64,000 nt of DNA, from NCBI RefSeq assembly GCF_900114355.1, contig NZ_FOSS01000001.1, forward strand, positions 372,001 to 436,000, given 5' to 3'. How positions within the stretch are numbered: the first letter of the stretch is position 1; the number at the start of each line of letters is the position of its first letter. Below are positions 53,194 through 59,953 of the stretch, piece after piece. The stretch is from Lysobacter sp. cf310 (lineage in GTDB: Bacteria; Pseudomonadota; Gammaproteobacteria; Xanthomonadales; Xanthomonadaceae). The translations under genes were made by a program, and so were the position numbers. A model generated the notes under the pieces. The model was not told the origin of the DNA, ran no database searches, and saw nothing but the letters and a program-made list of their open reading frames with translations.

Positions 53194-53937
53194 ATGAAAA
53201 CCGCATTGATCACCGGCTGCTCCTCCGGCTACGGCCTCGAAACCGCCCGCTATTTCCATGCCCAGGGCTGGAACGTCGTCGCCACCATGCGCAGTCCGCG
53301 CGAAGACCTGCTGCCGCGCTCGCAACGCCTGAGCGTAGTCGCCCTCGACGTGACCCGCCCCGACAGCATCGCGGCCGCGCTGGAAGCCGCCGGCCCCATC
53401 GACGTGCTGGTCAACAATGCCGGCATCGGCGTGGTCGGCGCCTTCGAGGCCACACCGATGGCGACCGTGCGCGAAGTGTTCGAAACCAATACCTTCGGCG
53501 TGATGGCGATGACCCAGGCCGTGCTGCCGCAGTTCCGCGCGCGCCGCTCCGGCGTGGTCGTAAACGTGACCTCCAGCGTGACGCTGGCACGCATGCCGCT
53601 GGCGGCCGCCTACACCGCCAGCAAGGCCGCCATCGAGGGCTTCACCGGATCGCTGGCGTTCGAGCTGGAGGCCTTCGACGTGTTGGTGAAACTGGTGGAA
53701 CCCGGCTACGGCCCCACCACCGCCTTCACCCAGAACGGCGGCGCGCGCATGCAGGGCCTGATTCCCGAGGCCTACGCGCCGTTCGCCGAGCGCGTGTTCG
53801 CGGGCTTCGCGCAGCCCGGCGCGGTGACCACGGAAGCCGATGTCGCCCAAACGGTGTGGCGCGCCGCGAACGACGCCACCGGGCAATTGCGCTTCCCGGC
53901 CGGTGCGGACGCGCTTGCCTTGGCTCAGTCCCGATAA
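53194..53937 (+). CDS. Short-chain dehydrogenase/reductase
   Basis: A 247-residue classical SDR. The Rossmann cofactor motif is TGCSSGYG, NNAG follows in VLVNNAGIGVVG, the catalytic Ser is in VNVTSSVT and the YxxxK motif is YTASK. The start ATG 53194 gives the canonical MKTALITG. The divergent AraC gene shares a ~100-base promoter region containing AATATTGGAC. The substrate is unknown; the AraC-SDR pairing is common in detoxification modules. Confidence 0.9.
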   Translation: MKTALITGCSSGYGLETARYFHAQGWNVVATMRSPREDLLPRSQRLSVVALDVTRPDSIAAALEAAGPIDVLVNNAGIGVVGAFEATPMATVREVFETNTFGVMAMTQAVLPQFRARRSGVVVNVTSSVTLARMPLAAAYTASKAAIEGFTGSLAFELEAFDVLVKLVEPGYGPTTAFTQNGGARMQGLIPEAYAPFAERVFAGFAQPGAVTTEADVAQTVWRAANDATGQLRFPAGADALALAQSR

Positions 53938-53952
53938 GCGGGCCGAACCGTG

Positions 53953-53986
53953 CGTTGCCCATGGGCGTCGCCGCCCATGGGCAACG
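53953..53986. terminator. Perfect 15-bp hairpin between convergent genes
   Basis: CGTTGCCCATGGGCG (53953-53967) pairs perfectly with CGCCCATGGGCAACG (53972-53986) around a TCGC loop. It lies exactly between the SDR stop and the stop of the convergent serine hydrolase, so it probably ends both transcripts. The T-tract is weak on both sides (GTTTAC on the plus strand). Confidence 0.7.
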
Positions 53987-53989
53987 CGT

Positions 53990-55192
53990 TTACTTCTTGC
54001 AAGTCACGGCGGGATCCGCCTTGGCCAAGTCCGCTCCCCACAGACAGACGATGCGGTCCAGCGCCAAACCCGTGCGCGAATTGCTGAAGAACACGATGCC
54101 GTCGCCGGTACCGGGGCGCATCAGGAATTTGGCGCGGAACCCGGCCTGGTTGCGCCCGTCGTGCCCGACCACCGTGCTGCCGTCGGCGAGGCGCTCGATG
54201 AAGTGGCCCAGACCATAAACGGCCTCGTTGGGCGCACGAGGCGCGCTCAATGCCGCCGGCGCGTACATCAGGTCCAACTGCGCCTGCGACAACGGATGCG
54301 CACCGGGGCTGTCGGCCATGCCGGCGATCATCCAGCGCGCGAAGTCGTTGACGGTGGTGCTCAGGGTCGAGGGGGCCTGCTCGACGTAGTAGCGCATCGG
54401 GACCGGGCCGCCATCGTCGCCATGGCCTTGCGCGGCGCCGGCCAGCACCTGTGGCGTCATTGCCACACTGCTGTGCTTCATGCCCAAGGGCTGGAACACC
54501 AGCTCGCGCGCCCAATCGGCGTACTTGCGTTTCGTGCTCCGTTCGATCGCCAGCTGCATCAAGGTGTAACCGCCGCCAGAGTATTGGAACTTGGCGCCGA
54601 CGGGCGCGAACAGCTCCACCGCGCCGCGCCCGTTGGTTTTTCCTGCCAGCGATTCTTCCAGCGTCGGCAGTTCCTTGTAGTCCAGCCAGCCCTGATATCC
54701 ACTCAAGGTGGTGCCCGCGCTATGCGAAAGCAGACGGCGGATGGTGATCTGGCGATAGTCGAACTGGTTCTGCGCCAAGGGCCACGGCGATATCAGCTCG
54801 GCCACCGGCTGATCCAACCGGATACGCCCTTGCTCGGCCAGACGCATCGTTACCCAGCTGGCGATCGGCTTGGACAGCGAGGCCGCGACGAATACGGTGT
54901 CCGGCGTCGCGGGCACCTTGCCGGCGTGATCCGCATAGCCGTAGCCGCGCGCGAAGACCAGCCGACCGTCGACGATCAGCCCTACCGCGGCGCCCTGGAT
55001 CTTCGCCTCCTTCATCAACGCCGGCACCTCGCGCTCGATGATCAGCGCGAACGCCGGCGGCTCGGCGACGGGCGCAGCGTGGAGGGGCGTGCCGACCACT
55101 GCCGTGGCGATCAGCGTCGAGCTTGCCAGCGCTTTGATCGCGGTGGCGATCTTGGCGTCGGCGAAATAGCGTCCGTAGCGTGTGTGTGTCAT
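53990..55192 (-). CDS. Secreted serine hydrolase (class C beta-lactamase-like)
   Basis: A 400-residue protein with a signal/anchor segment at ~18-39 (IKALASSTLIATAVVGTPLHA). SxxK is SLSK (105-108), and the YxN/YSG-type loop appears as FQYSGGGYTLMQLA. HSAGTTLSG and the late motif VVGHDGRNQAGFRAKF correspond to the KTG-like triad region, here HDG. This is the esterase/peptidase branch of the beta-lactamase superfamily. It is the second such enzyme in the window but not a close copy of the first (521 residues, extra C-domain). Substrate unknown. Confidence 0.87.
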   Translation of the reverse strand: MTHTRYGRYFADAKIATAIKALASSTLIATAVVGTPLHAAPVAEPPAFALIIEREVPALMKEAKIQGAAVGLIVDGRLVFARGYGYADHAGKVPATPDTVFVAASLSKPIASWVTMRLAEQGRIRLDQPVAELISPWPLAQNQFDYRQITIRRLLSHSAGTTLSGYQGWLDYKELPTLEESLAGKTNGRGAVELFAPVGAKFQYSGGGYTLMQLAIERSTKRKYADWARELVFQPLGMKHSSVAMTPQVLAGAAQGHGDDGGPVPMRYYVEQAPSTLSTTVNDFARWMIAGMADSPGAHPLSQAQLDLMYAPAALSAPRAPNEAVYGLGHFIERLADGSTVVGHDGRNQAGFRAKFLMRPGTGDGIVFFSNSRTGLALDRIVCLWGADLAKADPAVTCKK

Positions 55193-55278
55193 GGCGTCCT
55201 GGCTGGGCTGAGTGGTTGCGGATACAACGGAGGGTCCCGACGAGAGCGCGGCCTCGCGAGGCGGGGAGGAAAAATCGA

Positions 55279-55374
55279 ATGACGTCGCACGGCGGTGGGC
55301 CGACGCCCCGCGCCGCGCTGCCGACGGCGGAGTCGGCGCCTCACTGGGATGCCTCGTTCCCGCATCCGGTTTAG
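55279..55374 (+). CDS. Possible 31-residue small protein
   Basis: A short frame (MTSHGGGPTPRAALPTAESA...) begins 8 bases after a strong GGGGAGGAAAAA Shine-Dalgarno sequence and ends in TAG before the ars promoter. Composition is low-complexity and no homologue can be named. The ribosome-binding site is the only support. Confidence 0.25.
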   Translation: MTSHGGGPTPRAALPTAESAPHWDASFPHPV

Positions 55375-55410
55375 TCCGCGGGCGCCGCATTGCGCTGGCC
55401 GCAGACCCGC

Positions 55411-55439
55411 TTGACAGGACTCAACATTTCCAAAATACT
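55411..55439 (+). promoter_or_regulatory. Promoter of the arsenic operon, predicted leaderless
   Basis: A perfect TTGACA (55411-55416) and AATACT (55434-55439) are separated by 17 bases. Transcription would start near 55446, which is the A of the arsR ATG, and no Shine-Dalgarno sequence is evident. A leaderless arsR message is therefore likely. Confidence 0.55.
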
Positions 55440-55443
55440 GGAA
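55428..55443. promoter_or_regulatory. ArsR operator candidate
   Basis: TTCCA-AAATAC-TGGAA is a 5-bp inverted repeat with a 6-base centre that covers the -10 box and the start point. A further GGAAAT lies just downstream. ArsR repressors bind such dyads over their own promoters and release DNA on binding As(III). Confidence 0.55.
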
Positions 55444-55445
55444 CT

Positions 55446-55787
55446 ATGGAAATGAAAACCGCCCTCGGCGCACTTGGCGCCCTCAGTCACGAATCCCGCC
55501 TGGCCGCCTTTCGACAGCTGGTGCAGGCCGGACCGGACGGAATGTCGGTGGGCGAACTGCGCGAAAAGCTTGAGCTGCCGCCCGCCACGCTCACCGCACA
55601 CCTCAACGTGCTGCGTGGCGCGTCCCTGGTCCATGACCAGCGCGAGGGACGAGTGATCCGCGTGCGCGCCAACTACCTGCAGATGAACGCCCTGCTCGCC
55701 TACCTCACCGAAAACTGCTGCGCGGGCGTCGAAACCTGCACGCCGGCCGCAGCCTGCACTCCACGTCCGAAAGGAGCCCGTCGATGA
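55446..55787 (+). CDS. arsR: ArsR family arsenic-responsive repressor
   Basis: The protein has 113 residues. The winged helix is visible in LSHESRLAAFRQLV, the recognition helix LPPATLTAHLNVLRGASLV and wing QREGRVIRV. Cys91, Cys92 and Cys98 near the C-terminus (ENCCAGVETC) have the same C-C-x5-C spacing as the As(III) site of the Acidithiobacillus ferrooxidans ArsR, rather than the classic N-terminal ELCVCDL site of the E. coli type. Additional Cys104 follows. ATG 55446 is used since longer readings cross the promoter. Its stop overlaps the arsI start. Confidence 0.9.
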   Translation: MEMKTALGALGALSHESRLAAFRQLVQAGPDGMSVGELREKLELPPATLTAHLNVLRGASLVHDQREGRVIRVRANYLQMNALLAYLTENCCAGVETCTPAAACTPRPKGARR

Positions 55788-56257
55788 ATCGCTTCCATGT
55801 GCATTTGAATGTCGCCGACCTGGCGTCCAGCATCCGCTTCTACAACGAACTGTTCGGCACCGCACCCCAGGTGCATAAGAGCGACTACGCCAAGTGGATG
55901 CTCGAGGATCCGCGCATCAACTTCGCCATTTCCAGCACCGGTCGCGCCGTGGGCGTCGATCACCTGGGCCTGCAGGTCGACAGCGGCGATGAGCTCACCG
56001 CGCTGGGCCGTCGTCTCGACGCCGCCGGCGGCAGCGTTGCCCCCGAAGCCGCGGCGGTGTGCTGCTATGCGCAATCGGACAAGCTGTGGACGCAAGACCC
56101 CCAGGGCGTGCGCTGGGAGTCTTTCCACACCTTCGGCGAGGCCACCACCTACTACGCCCCCGACGTCGGTTGCGCCGGCGAAGGCCCGGCGGCTTGCGCG
56201 CCCACCACGCAAGCGCAGCCCGCCGCGGCGGCCTGCTGCGCCACGGCTTGCGGCTGA
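55784..56257 (+). CDS. arsI: ArsI-type C-As lyase (ArsI/CadI family)
   Basis: A 157-residue vicinal-oxygen-chelate dioxygenase. Metal ligands are His5, His60 and Glu112 (FHVHLN, GVDHLGLQV, RWESFHTF). Cys93-Cys94 (AVCCYAQSD) is the paired-Cys site that binds trivalent methylarsenicals in ArsI (matching His5/His62/Glu115 and Cys96/97 of the characterised enzyme). It cleaves the C-As bond of MAs(III), giving As(III). The C-terminal tail is Cys-rich (AACCATACG). It overlaps arsR by ATGA. Confidence 0.92.
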   Translation: MNRFHVHLNVADLASSIRFYNELFGTAPQVHKSDYAKWMLEDPRINFAISSTGRAVGVDHLGLQVDSGDELTALGRRLDAAGGSVAPEAAAVCCYAQSDKLWTQDPQGVRWESFHTFGEATTYYAPDVGCAGEGPAACAPTTQAQPAAAACCATACG

Positions 56258-56265
56258 GTCTGGCA

Positions 56266-56697
56266 ATGTCGATCCGTCCAGCGCTCGAGTCCGAGCATGC
56301 CGCGATCCATGCCTTGCTGGCCGCCAACGGTCTGCCGGTGCAGGACTTGGCCGGCGCCGATATCGCCTTCCTGATCGCGGATGGCGGCGGCGAGCTCGCC
56401 GGTGTCGTCGGCATCCAGCGCTTCGGCGATACCGGCCTGCTGCGCTCGCTCGCGGTGCGCGCTGATGCCCGCCGCACCGGCACCGGCGGCCGCCTGGTGG
56501 CCGCGGCCGAAAGCGCGGCACGCGCGCAGGGCCTGCACGAGCTGGTGCTGCTGACCCAGACCGCGTCGGCGTTCTTCGCCCAGCGCGGCTACCGCGCCAT
56601 CGATCGCGCGTCGGCGCCTACCGGCGTGCAGGACAGCGCGGAATTCCGATCGCTGTGTCCGGCATCCGCCGACTGTCTGATCAAGCCCCTGGAATGA
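56266..56697 (+). CDS. arsN2: ArsN2-type GNAT acetyltransferase
   Basis: This is a 143-residue GNAT protein. The acetyl-CoA loop is RRTGTGGRLV (~68-77), preceded by LLRSLAV, and a late GYRAID segment is typical of the fold. Size and operon context match the ArsN2 acetyltransferases found in ars clusters; relatives of the ArsN1 branch acetylate arsinothricin or phosphinothricin, but ArsN2 function is not settled to my knowledge. It lies 8 bases after arsI. Confidence 0.82.
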   Translation: MSIRPALESEHAAIHALLAANGLPVQDLAGADIAFLIADGGGELAGVVGIQRFGDTGLLRSLAVRADARRTGTGGRLVAAAESAARAQGLHELVLLTQTASAFFAQRGYRAIDRASAPTGVQDSAEFRSLCPASADCLIKPLE

Positions 56698-56718
56698 ACC
56701 TCGGAAAGCCCTGAGCCC

Positions 56719-57123
56719 ATGATCTCCGCTACGCCAAAGAAACGCGTGCTGTTCGTCTGCGTCGAGAACGCCAACCGCAGTCAGATGGCCGAGGCCTTCG
56801 CGCGCATGCACGGTGGCGATCGCATCGAAGCCCATAGCGCCGGCTCCGCCCCTTCCGGACGCATCAACCCCAAGGCTATCCGCTACATGGCCGAACTGGG
56901 CTACGACCTGAGCGCGCACGCTTCCAAGTCGCTGGACGAGATCGACGGCGCCTTCGACGCGGTCATCACCATGGGCTGCGGCGACGACTGCCCCTGGGTA
57001 CCGGCCCAACGCCGCGAGGACTGGGCCCTGCCCGATCCCAAGCACATGGACGACGACGCCTATCGCGCCGTACGCGACGACATATCGACGCGCGTCCAGG
57101 CCTTGCTGGCTTCGTTGCCGTGA
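56719..57123 (+). CDS. arsC: Arsenate reductase, LMW-phosphatase/thioredoxin type
   Basis: A 134-residue protein. The P-loop is CVENANRS (Cys14 nucleophile), and the relay cysteines appear as MGCGDDCPW (~87 and 91). DWALPDPKHMD contains the general acid Asp. It reduces As(V) to As(III) with thioredoxin or a similar thiol donor. The stop overlaps the GTG start of the aquaporin gene. Confidence 0.93.
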   Translation: MISATPKKRVLFVCVENANRSQMAEAFARMHGGDRIEAHSAGSAPSGRINPKAIRYMAELGYDLSAHASKSLDEIDGAFDAVITMGCGDDCPWVPAQRREDWALPDPKHMDDDAYRAVRDDISTRVQALLASLP

Positions 57124-57830
57124 CGCTAGGCCAAAGGCTACTGGCCGAATTCGTCGGCACCGCTCTGCTGCTGGCCACGGTGGTCGGCTCCGGCATCATG
57201 GGCGTGAACCTGTCGGACGGGAGCGACGGCCTGGCTCTGCTCGCCAATGCCGCCGCGACCGCGGGCATGCTCTATGTCTTGATCGTCGTGTTCGGGCCGG
57301 TGTCCGGCGCCCACTTCAACCCCGCCGTTACGCTGGCGATGTTGTTTCGCGGCGCCCTCCACAAGCGCGATGCGGCCGCCTACATCGCGGTGCAGATCGT
57401 CGCCGCCGTCGCCGGCGTGCTGCTGGCCCATGCCATGTTCGACCTGCCGCTATGGCAGCCGGGCAGCCACGTTCGCAGCGGAATGCCGCAATGGCTGAGC
57501 GAAGGCGTGGCCACGTTCGGCCTGTTGTCGACCATTCTGATCGGCGCCCGCCATCGGCCCGCTGCCCTGCCCGCACTGGTCGCCAGCTACATCTTCGCCG
57601 CTTACTGGTTCACCGCCAGCACCTCGTTCGCCAATCCGGCGGTGACTTTGGCGCGATCGCTCACCCAGAGCTTCGCGGGCATCCGGCCCGAGGACGTTGC
57701 GGGCTTCGTGCTGGCTCAACTCGCGGGCATGATCGCCGCGCTCTGGTTCGCGGCGCTGTTGCGGACTTCAAACGCGGACGAAGCCGGACCATCGCAGGAC
57801 CCGAAGCGCTCGAACGCCGACACGCCCTAG
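57120..57830 (+). CDS. aqpS: Aquaglyceroporin-like channel (AqpS type)
   Basis: This 236-residue MIP-family channel has six transmembrane helices and two NPA motifs (HFNPAVTL and FANPAVTL). It begins at GTG within the arsC stop (GTGA). In Sinorhizobium meliloti an aquaglyceroporin, AqpS, replaces an arsenite efflux pump next to arsC (established example); the same arrangement is seen here. The channel would let As(III) produced by ArsC and ArsI leave the cell down its gradient. Confidence 0.88.
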   Translation: MTLGQRLLAEFVGTALLLATVVGSGIMGVNLSDGSDGLALLANAAATAGMLYVLIVVFGPVSGAHFNPAVTLAMLFRGALHKRDAAAYIAVQIVAAVAGVLLAHAMFDLPLWQPGSHVRSGMPQWLSEGVATFGLLSTILIGARHRPAALPALVASYIFAAYWFTASTSFANPAVTLARSLTQSFAGIRPEDVAGFVLAQLAGMIAALWFAALLRTSNADEAGPSQDPKRSNADTP

Positions 57831-57934
57831 GCTTCCGGCACCGAAGCGTCGGCGCGACGCACGATCAGCGCCAGCAGGAAGCCAGCCCACGCGAGCAACC
57901 ACAACACGGCCACGAAGCCCGACGCTATCGACAC
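57827..57934 (-). CDS. Small single-pass membrane protein, GTG start
   Basis: A 35-residue peptide with one hydrophobic helix (SIASGFVAVLWLLAWAGFLLAL) and a positive loop (IVRRAD). GTG 57934 with GGGA upstream starts it, 15 bases after the stop of the upstream minus-strand gene. It overlaps the 3' end of aqpS on the other strand. Support is modest. Confidence 0.45.
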   Translation of the reverse strand: MSIASGFVAVLWLLAWAGFLLALIVRRADASVPEA

Positions 57935-57948
57935 CCGATCCCGGTACC

Positions 57949-58416
57949 TCAGCGTTTCAGATGCTGCTCTGCCAAACCGGCCCAGTCCCGCTCGGGCGAG
58001 AATCCGGCCCCCTGCACCACCGTCGCCAGGCCCGATAGCAAGGACCACGGTGGCGCAAGGTCGGTCGCATCCCATTTCACCTGCGCGCACTTGAAACAGA
58101 TCTCCATCGTGCTGACCAACTCGCCCCCGGCATAGAAACGCAGGGTGTGGTGCGGCTCGAAGATGCAGGCGGCGAAGGCATCCTGGGTCTGCGGATCCAG
58201 GCCCTGGACCGTGGACAGGAACGCATCGGACTGGTCCCCGCTGAGCTCCCTCGTGGCGTACACGACCTCGTCCGGTATCAGCGACTTCCCGGCCTGGCTG
58301 TCGTAGGCATCGTAAGGATAGGAATGCTCGGTCAGTACGATCCGGTCGGACTGACGAATCGCTTCAGCGAGCTGGTTGCGGTATTCCAAGCCGCTCGAAT
58401 CGGTGCGGGTGCTCAT
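57949..58416 (-). CDS. Hypothetical protein, coupled to a Cys-rich peptide gene
   Basis: The preferred start ATG 58416 has a strong AGGGAAGGA seven bases upstream and gives 155 residues (MSTRTDSSGLEYRNQ...). The protein is soluble, with ELSGDQSDAFLSTVQGLDP and a CFKC pair near the C-terminus. An alternative GTG at 58485 would add VLALLFLLCGGCDSS, which looks like a short lipoprotein signal but lacks basic residues and overlaps another frame. Function unknown. Confidence 0.6.
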   Translation of the reverse strand: MSTRTDSSGLEYRNQLAEAIRQSDRIVLTEHSYPYDAYDSQAGKSLIPDEVVYATRELSGDQSDAFLSTVQGLDPQTQDAFAACIFEPHHTLRFYAGGELVSTMEICFKCAQVKWDATDLAPPWSLLSGLATVVQGAGFSPERDWAGLAEQHLKR

Positions 58417-58574
58417 GAACAATCCTTCCCTAGGCACGGCGCTGGAATCGCAGCCGCCGCACAGAAGGAACAACAGGGCCAGCACGCCCTGGCCGACGCC
58501 GACTCTTCAGCGGCTTGGACGGCGGAACACGCGAACAGGCTCACCGCAATCGCGCACAGCAGTGGTCCACGCAC
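58413..58574 (-). CDS. Secreted Cys-rich 53-residue peptide
   Basis: GTG 58574 follows GGGGAGGAGG by eight bases. The product has a signal peptide (MRGPLLCAIAVSLFACSAVQA) and a ~32-residue mature part containing six Cys (CWPCCSFC then two more). It ends TCATGA, overlapping the ATG of the next gene by four bases (ATGA coupling). I verified the reading frame base by base. The family is not recognised; it might be a disulfide peptide or precursor acting with its downstream partner. Confidence 0.5.
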   Translation of the reverse strand: MRGPLLCAIAVSLFACSAVQAAEESASARACWPCCSFCAAAAIPAPCLGKDCS

Positions 58575-58612
58575 GCTACGCACCTCCTCCCCGTGGCGAC
58601 CGGATGCTCGGC

Positions 58613-58933
58613 CTAGGCCGAGCCGCGGCGCGACTTCGATCTGAACGAATCGCCGGACGGCTTAGGCACGCCAAAGCGCTTGGCCGAAAGCTCCGCGGCC
58701 TTGCCGCGCTCGATCTCGCGGTTCTTGGGCGGGCTGAACGTGGTCAACGAGTTGATGAGCGTGGCCGCAGCCTCGCTGACTTGCTTCACGGCCAGGTTGA
58801 AGGCCTCCTCGTTGGCCTTCGACGGGGCGTTGAATCCACTCAATTTACGGACGAACTGCAAAGCCGACGCGCGTATCTCATCGCCCGTTGCCGGCGGATC
58901 GAAGTTGTACAGCGTCCGGATGTTCCTGCACAT
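58613..58933 (-). CDS. DUF2277 family protein
   Basis: A 106-residue protein starting MCRNIRTLYNFDPPATGDEI, the well-conserved DUF2277 N-terminus, followed by LQFVRKLSGFNAPSKANEEAF and the helix SEAAATLINSLTTF. These proteins are usually found in soil bacteria and have unknown function; the N-terminal Cys2 is strongly conserved. The basic tail (SFRSKSRRGSA) is an extension. Confidence 0.88.
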   Translation of the reverse strand: MCRNIRTLYNFDPPATGDEIRASALQFVRKLSGFNAPSKANEEAFNLAVKQVSEAAATLINSLTTFSPPKNREIERGKAAELSAKRFGVPKPSGDSFRSKSRRGSA

Positions 58934-59184
58934 GTCGCCTCCAACACCAGCGTTTACTGACGCTATCGCCCCACATCGGGGTGCCGTGTTCAATACTCGG
59001 ACTGGCGTTCGAAGGCTGTCAACCCATCGGCGCCAGGGCGCTGAGGGCGGCGCTGGCCGATGTCAGGCTCCCAAACGTCGGACATTCCAAGACCGCCGTT
59101 TGTGCAGGCCCATCGGCTGCGGCCGGCGGCGGCAGCCAAGTTCCCGGTCAGGCGGCAACGCAGCCGATTGGGGCAATGCCGGAC

Positions 59185-59652
59185 TTACTGACACGGATCG
59201 AGCGCTTTCATAACCGCCTTCTGGATCACCGGATCTCCGGACGCTCCGACTTCCTGCAATTTGATGTAGGACGGCAGGCTGACGATGGGCGTGATCTGCT
59301 TCAGTTCGTCCTTGCTGAATTCGCCATGGGACGCGCCGCCGGTCTGTCCGAACAGAATGTTGTCGTCGGTCCAGCGCTTGCCGAGCGGAGTTCCGAAGAA
59401 GGCATCCAGCGTGGCGATATCAGCCGCGGGCACTATGCGGGCGATGACCGCTTGATAGGCTTCGCTGAGGGCGGAGTCGCTGATCTTGCCGACGCAAGCG
59501 GCCATTGCCGGGTGACTCTTCGACAACCCGTGCTTCATGCCCGCAACCGTGAGGCGGGAGAACTCGTTGGCGGTGGGGTGAGGCTTTTCGGCGAGCGCCG
59601 TGGCACTCAGCGACAAACTGAGCGCCGCTGCGATGAAGAGCGTCTTGAGCAC
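59185..59652 (-). CDS. Exported hypothetical protein
   Basis: A 155-residue protein. GTG 59652 gives a clean signal peptide (MLKTLFIAAALSLSLSATALA); a start 12 codons earlier is possible but would place non-signal residues ahead. The mature part is mostly helical (TANEFSRLTVAGMKHGL, SEAYQAVIARIVP) with two Cys (near the middle and at the end). I cannot name the family. Confidence 0.65.
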   Translation of the reverse strand: MLKTLFIAAALSLSLSATALAEKPHPTANEFSRLTVAGMKHGLSKSHPAMAACVGKISDSALSEAYQAVIARIVPAADIATLDAFFGTPLGKRWTDDNILFGQTGGASHGEFSKDELKQITPIVSLPSYIKLQEVGASGDPVIQKAVMKALDPCQ

Positions 59653-59780
59653 GAATGTTCCCCTGGATGGCAAAGTCGAGGGCGGCATATGCGGCCGCTT
59701 CGGTGATGCTCGGGCGGGTGTTTTGGCTTGTCAATGCAGGTCCACGCCGCGCCATGGCGATCCCCTTCAGCGGGGTGGTG

Positions 59781-59806
59781 CTATCGCGGCTTACGCCGCT
59801 CCCACA
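59781..59806 (-). repeat. REP-type palindromic element
   Basis: Read on the minus strand the element is CTGTGGGAGCGGCGTAAGCCGCGATAG. The GTGGGAGCGGC head followed by a GCGGC-GTAA-GCCGC hairpin matches REP sequences of Pseudomonas and Xanthomonadaceae. Only one copy was noticed in the window. Confidence 0.65.
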
Positions 59807-59896
59807 GAAGGCCTGGGTCTGCGGCGCACGCGGCGACTGCGCAGGCGCTTAGAGGCCACGGTCGCGTCTTGCGCTGCTGCCGCCCCACAGCGGACG

Positions 59897-59929
59897 ACAA
59901 AACAAAACGCCGCGGAGGCCGCGGCGTTT
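59897..59929 (-). terminator. Terminator of the outer-membrane barrel gene
   Basis: AAACGCCGCGG (59905-59915) pairs perfectly with CCGCGGCGTTT (59919-59929) around a 3-base loop. On the minus strand it is followed by TTTTGTTTTG. It lies 25 bases after the stop of the 1229-residue protein. Confidence 0.85.
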
Positions 59930-59953
59930 CGCTGGAGCTCTGAGCCTGGCGGA

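Larger units (their letters stand above)
59653..59953. other. Intergenic region with REP hairpin and terminator
   Basis: No gene is visible in these 301 bases. They contain a REP-like element (59781-59806) and a terminator hairpin (59897-59929), and presumably the promoter of the exported protein gene that reads leftward. The remaining sequence shows nothing recognisable. Confidence 0.5.
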
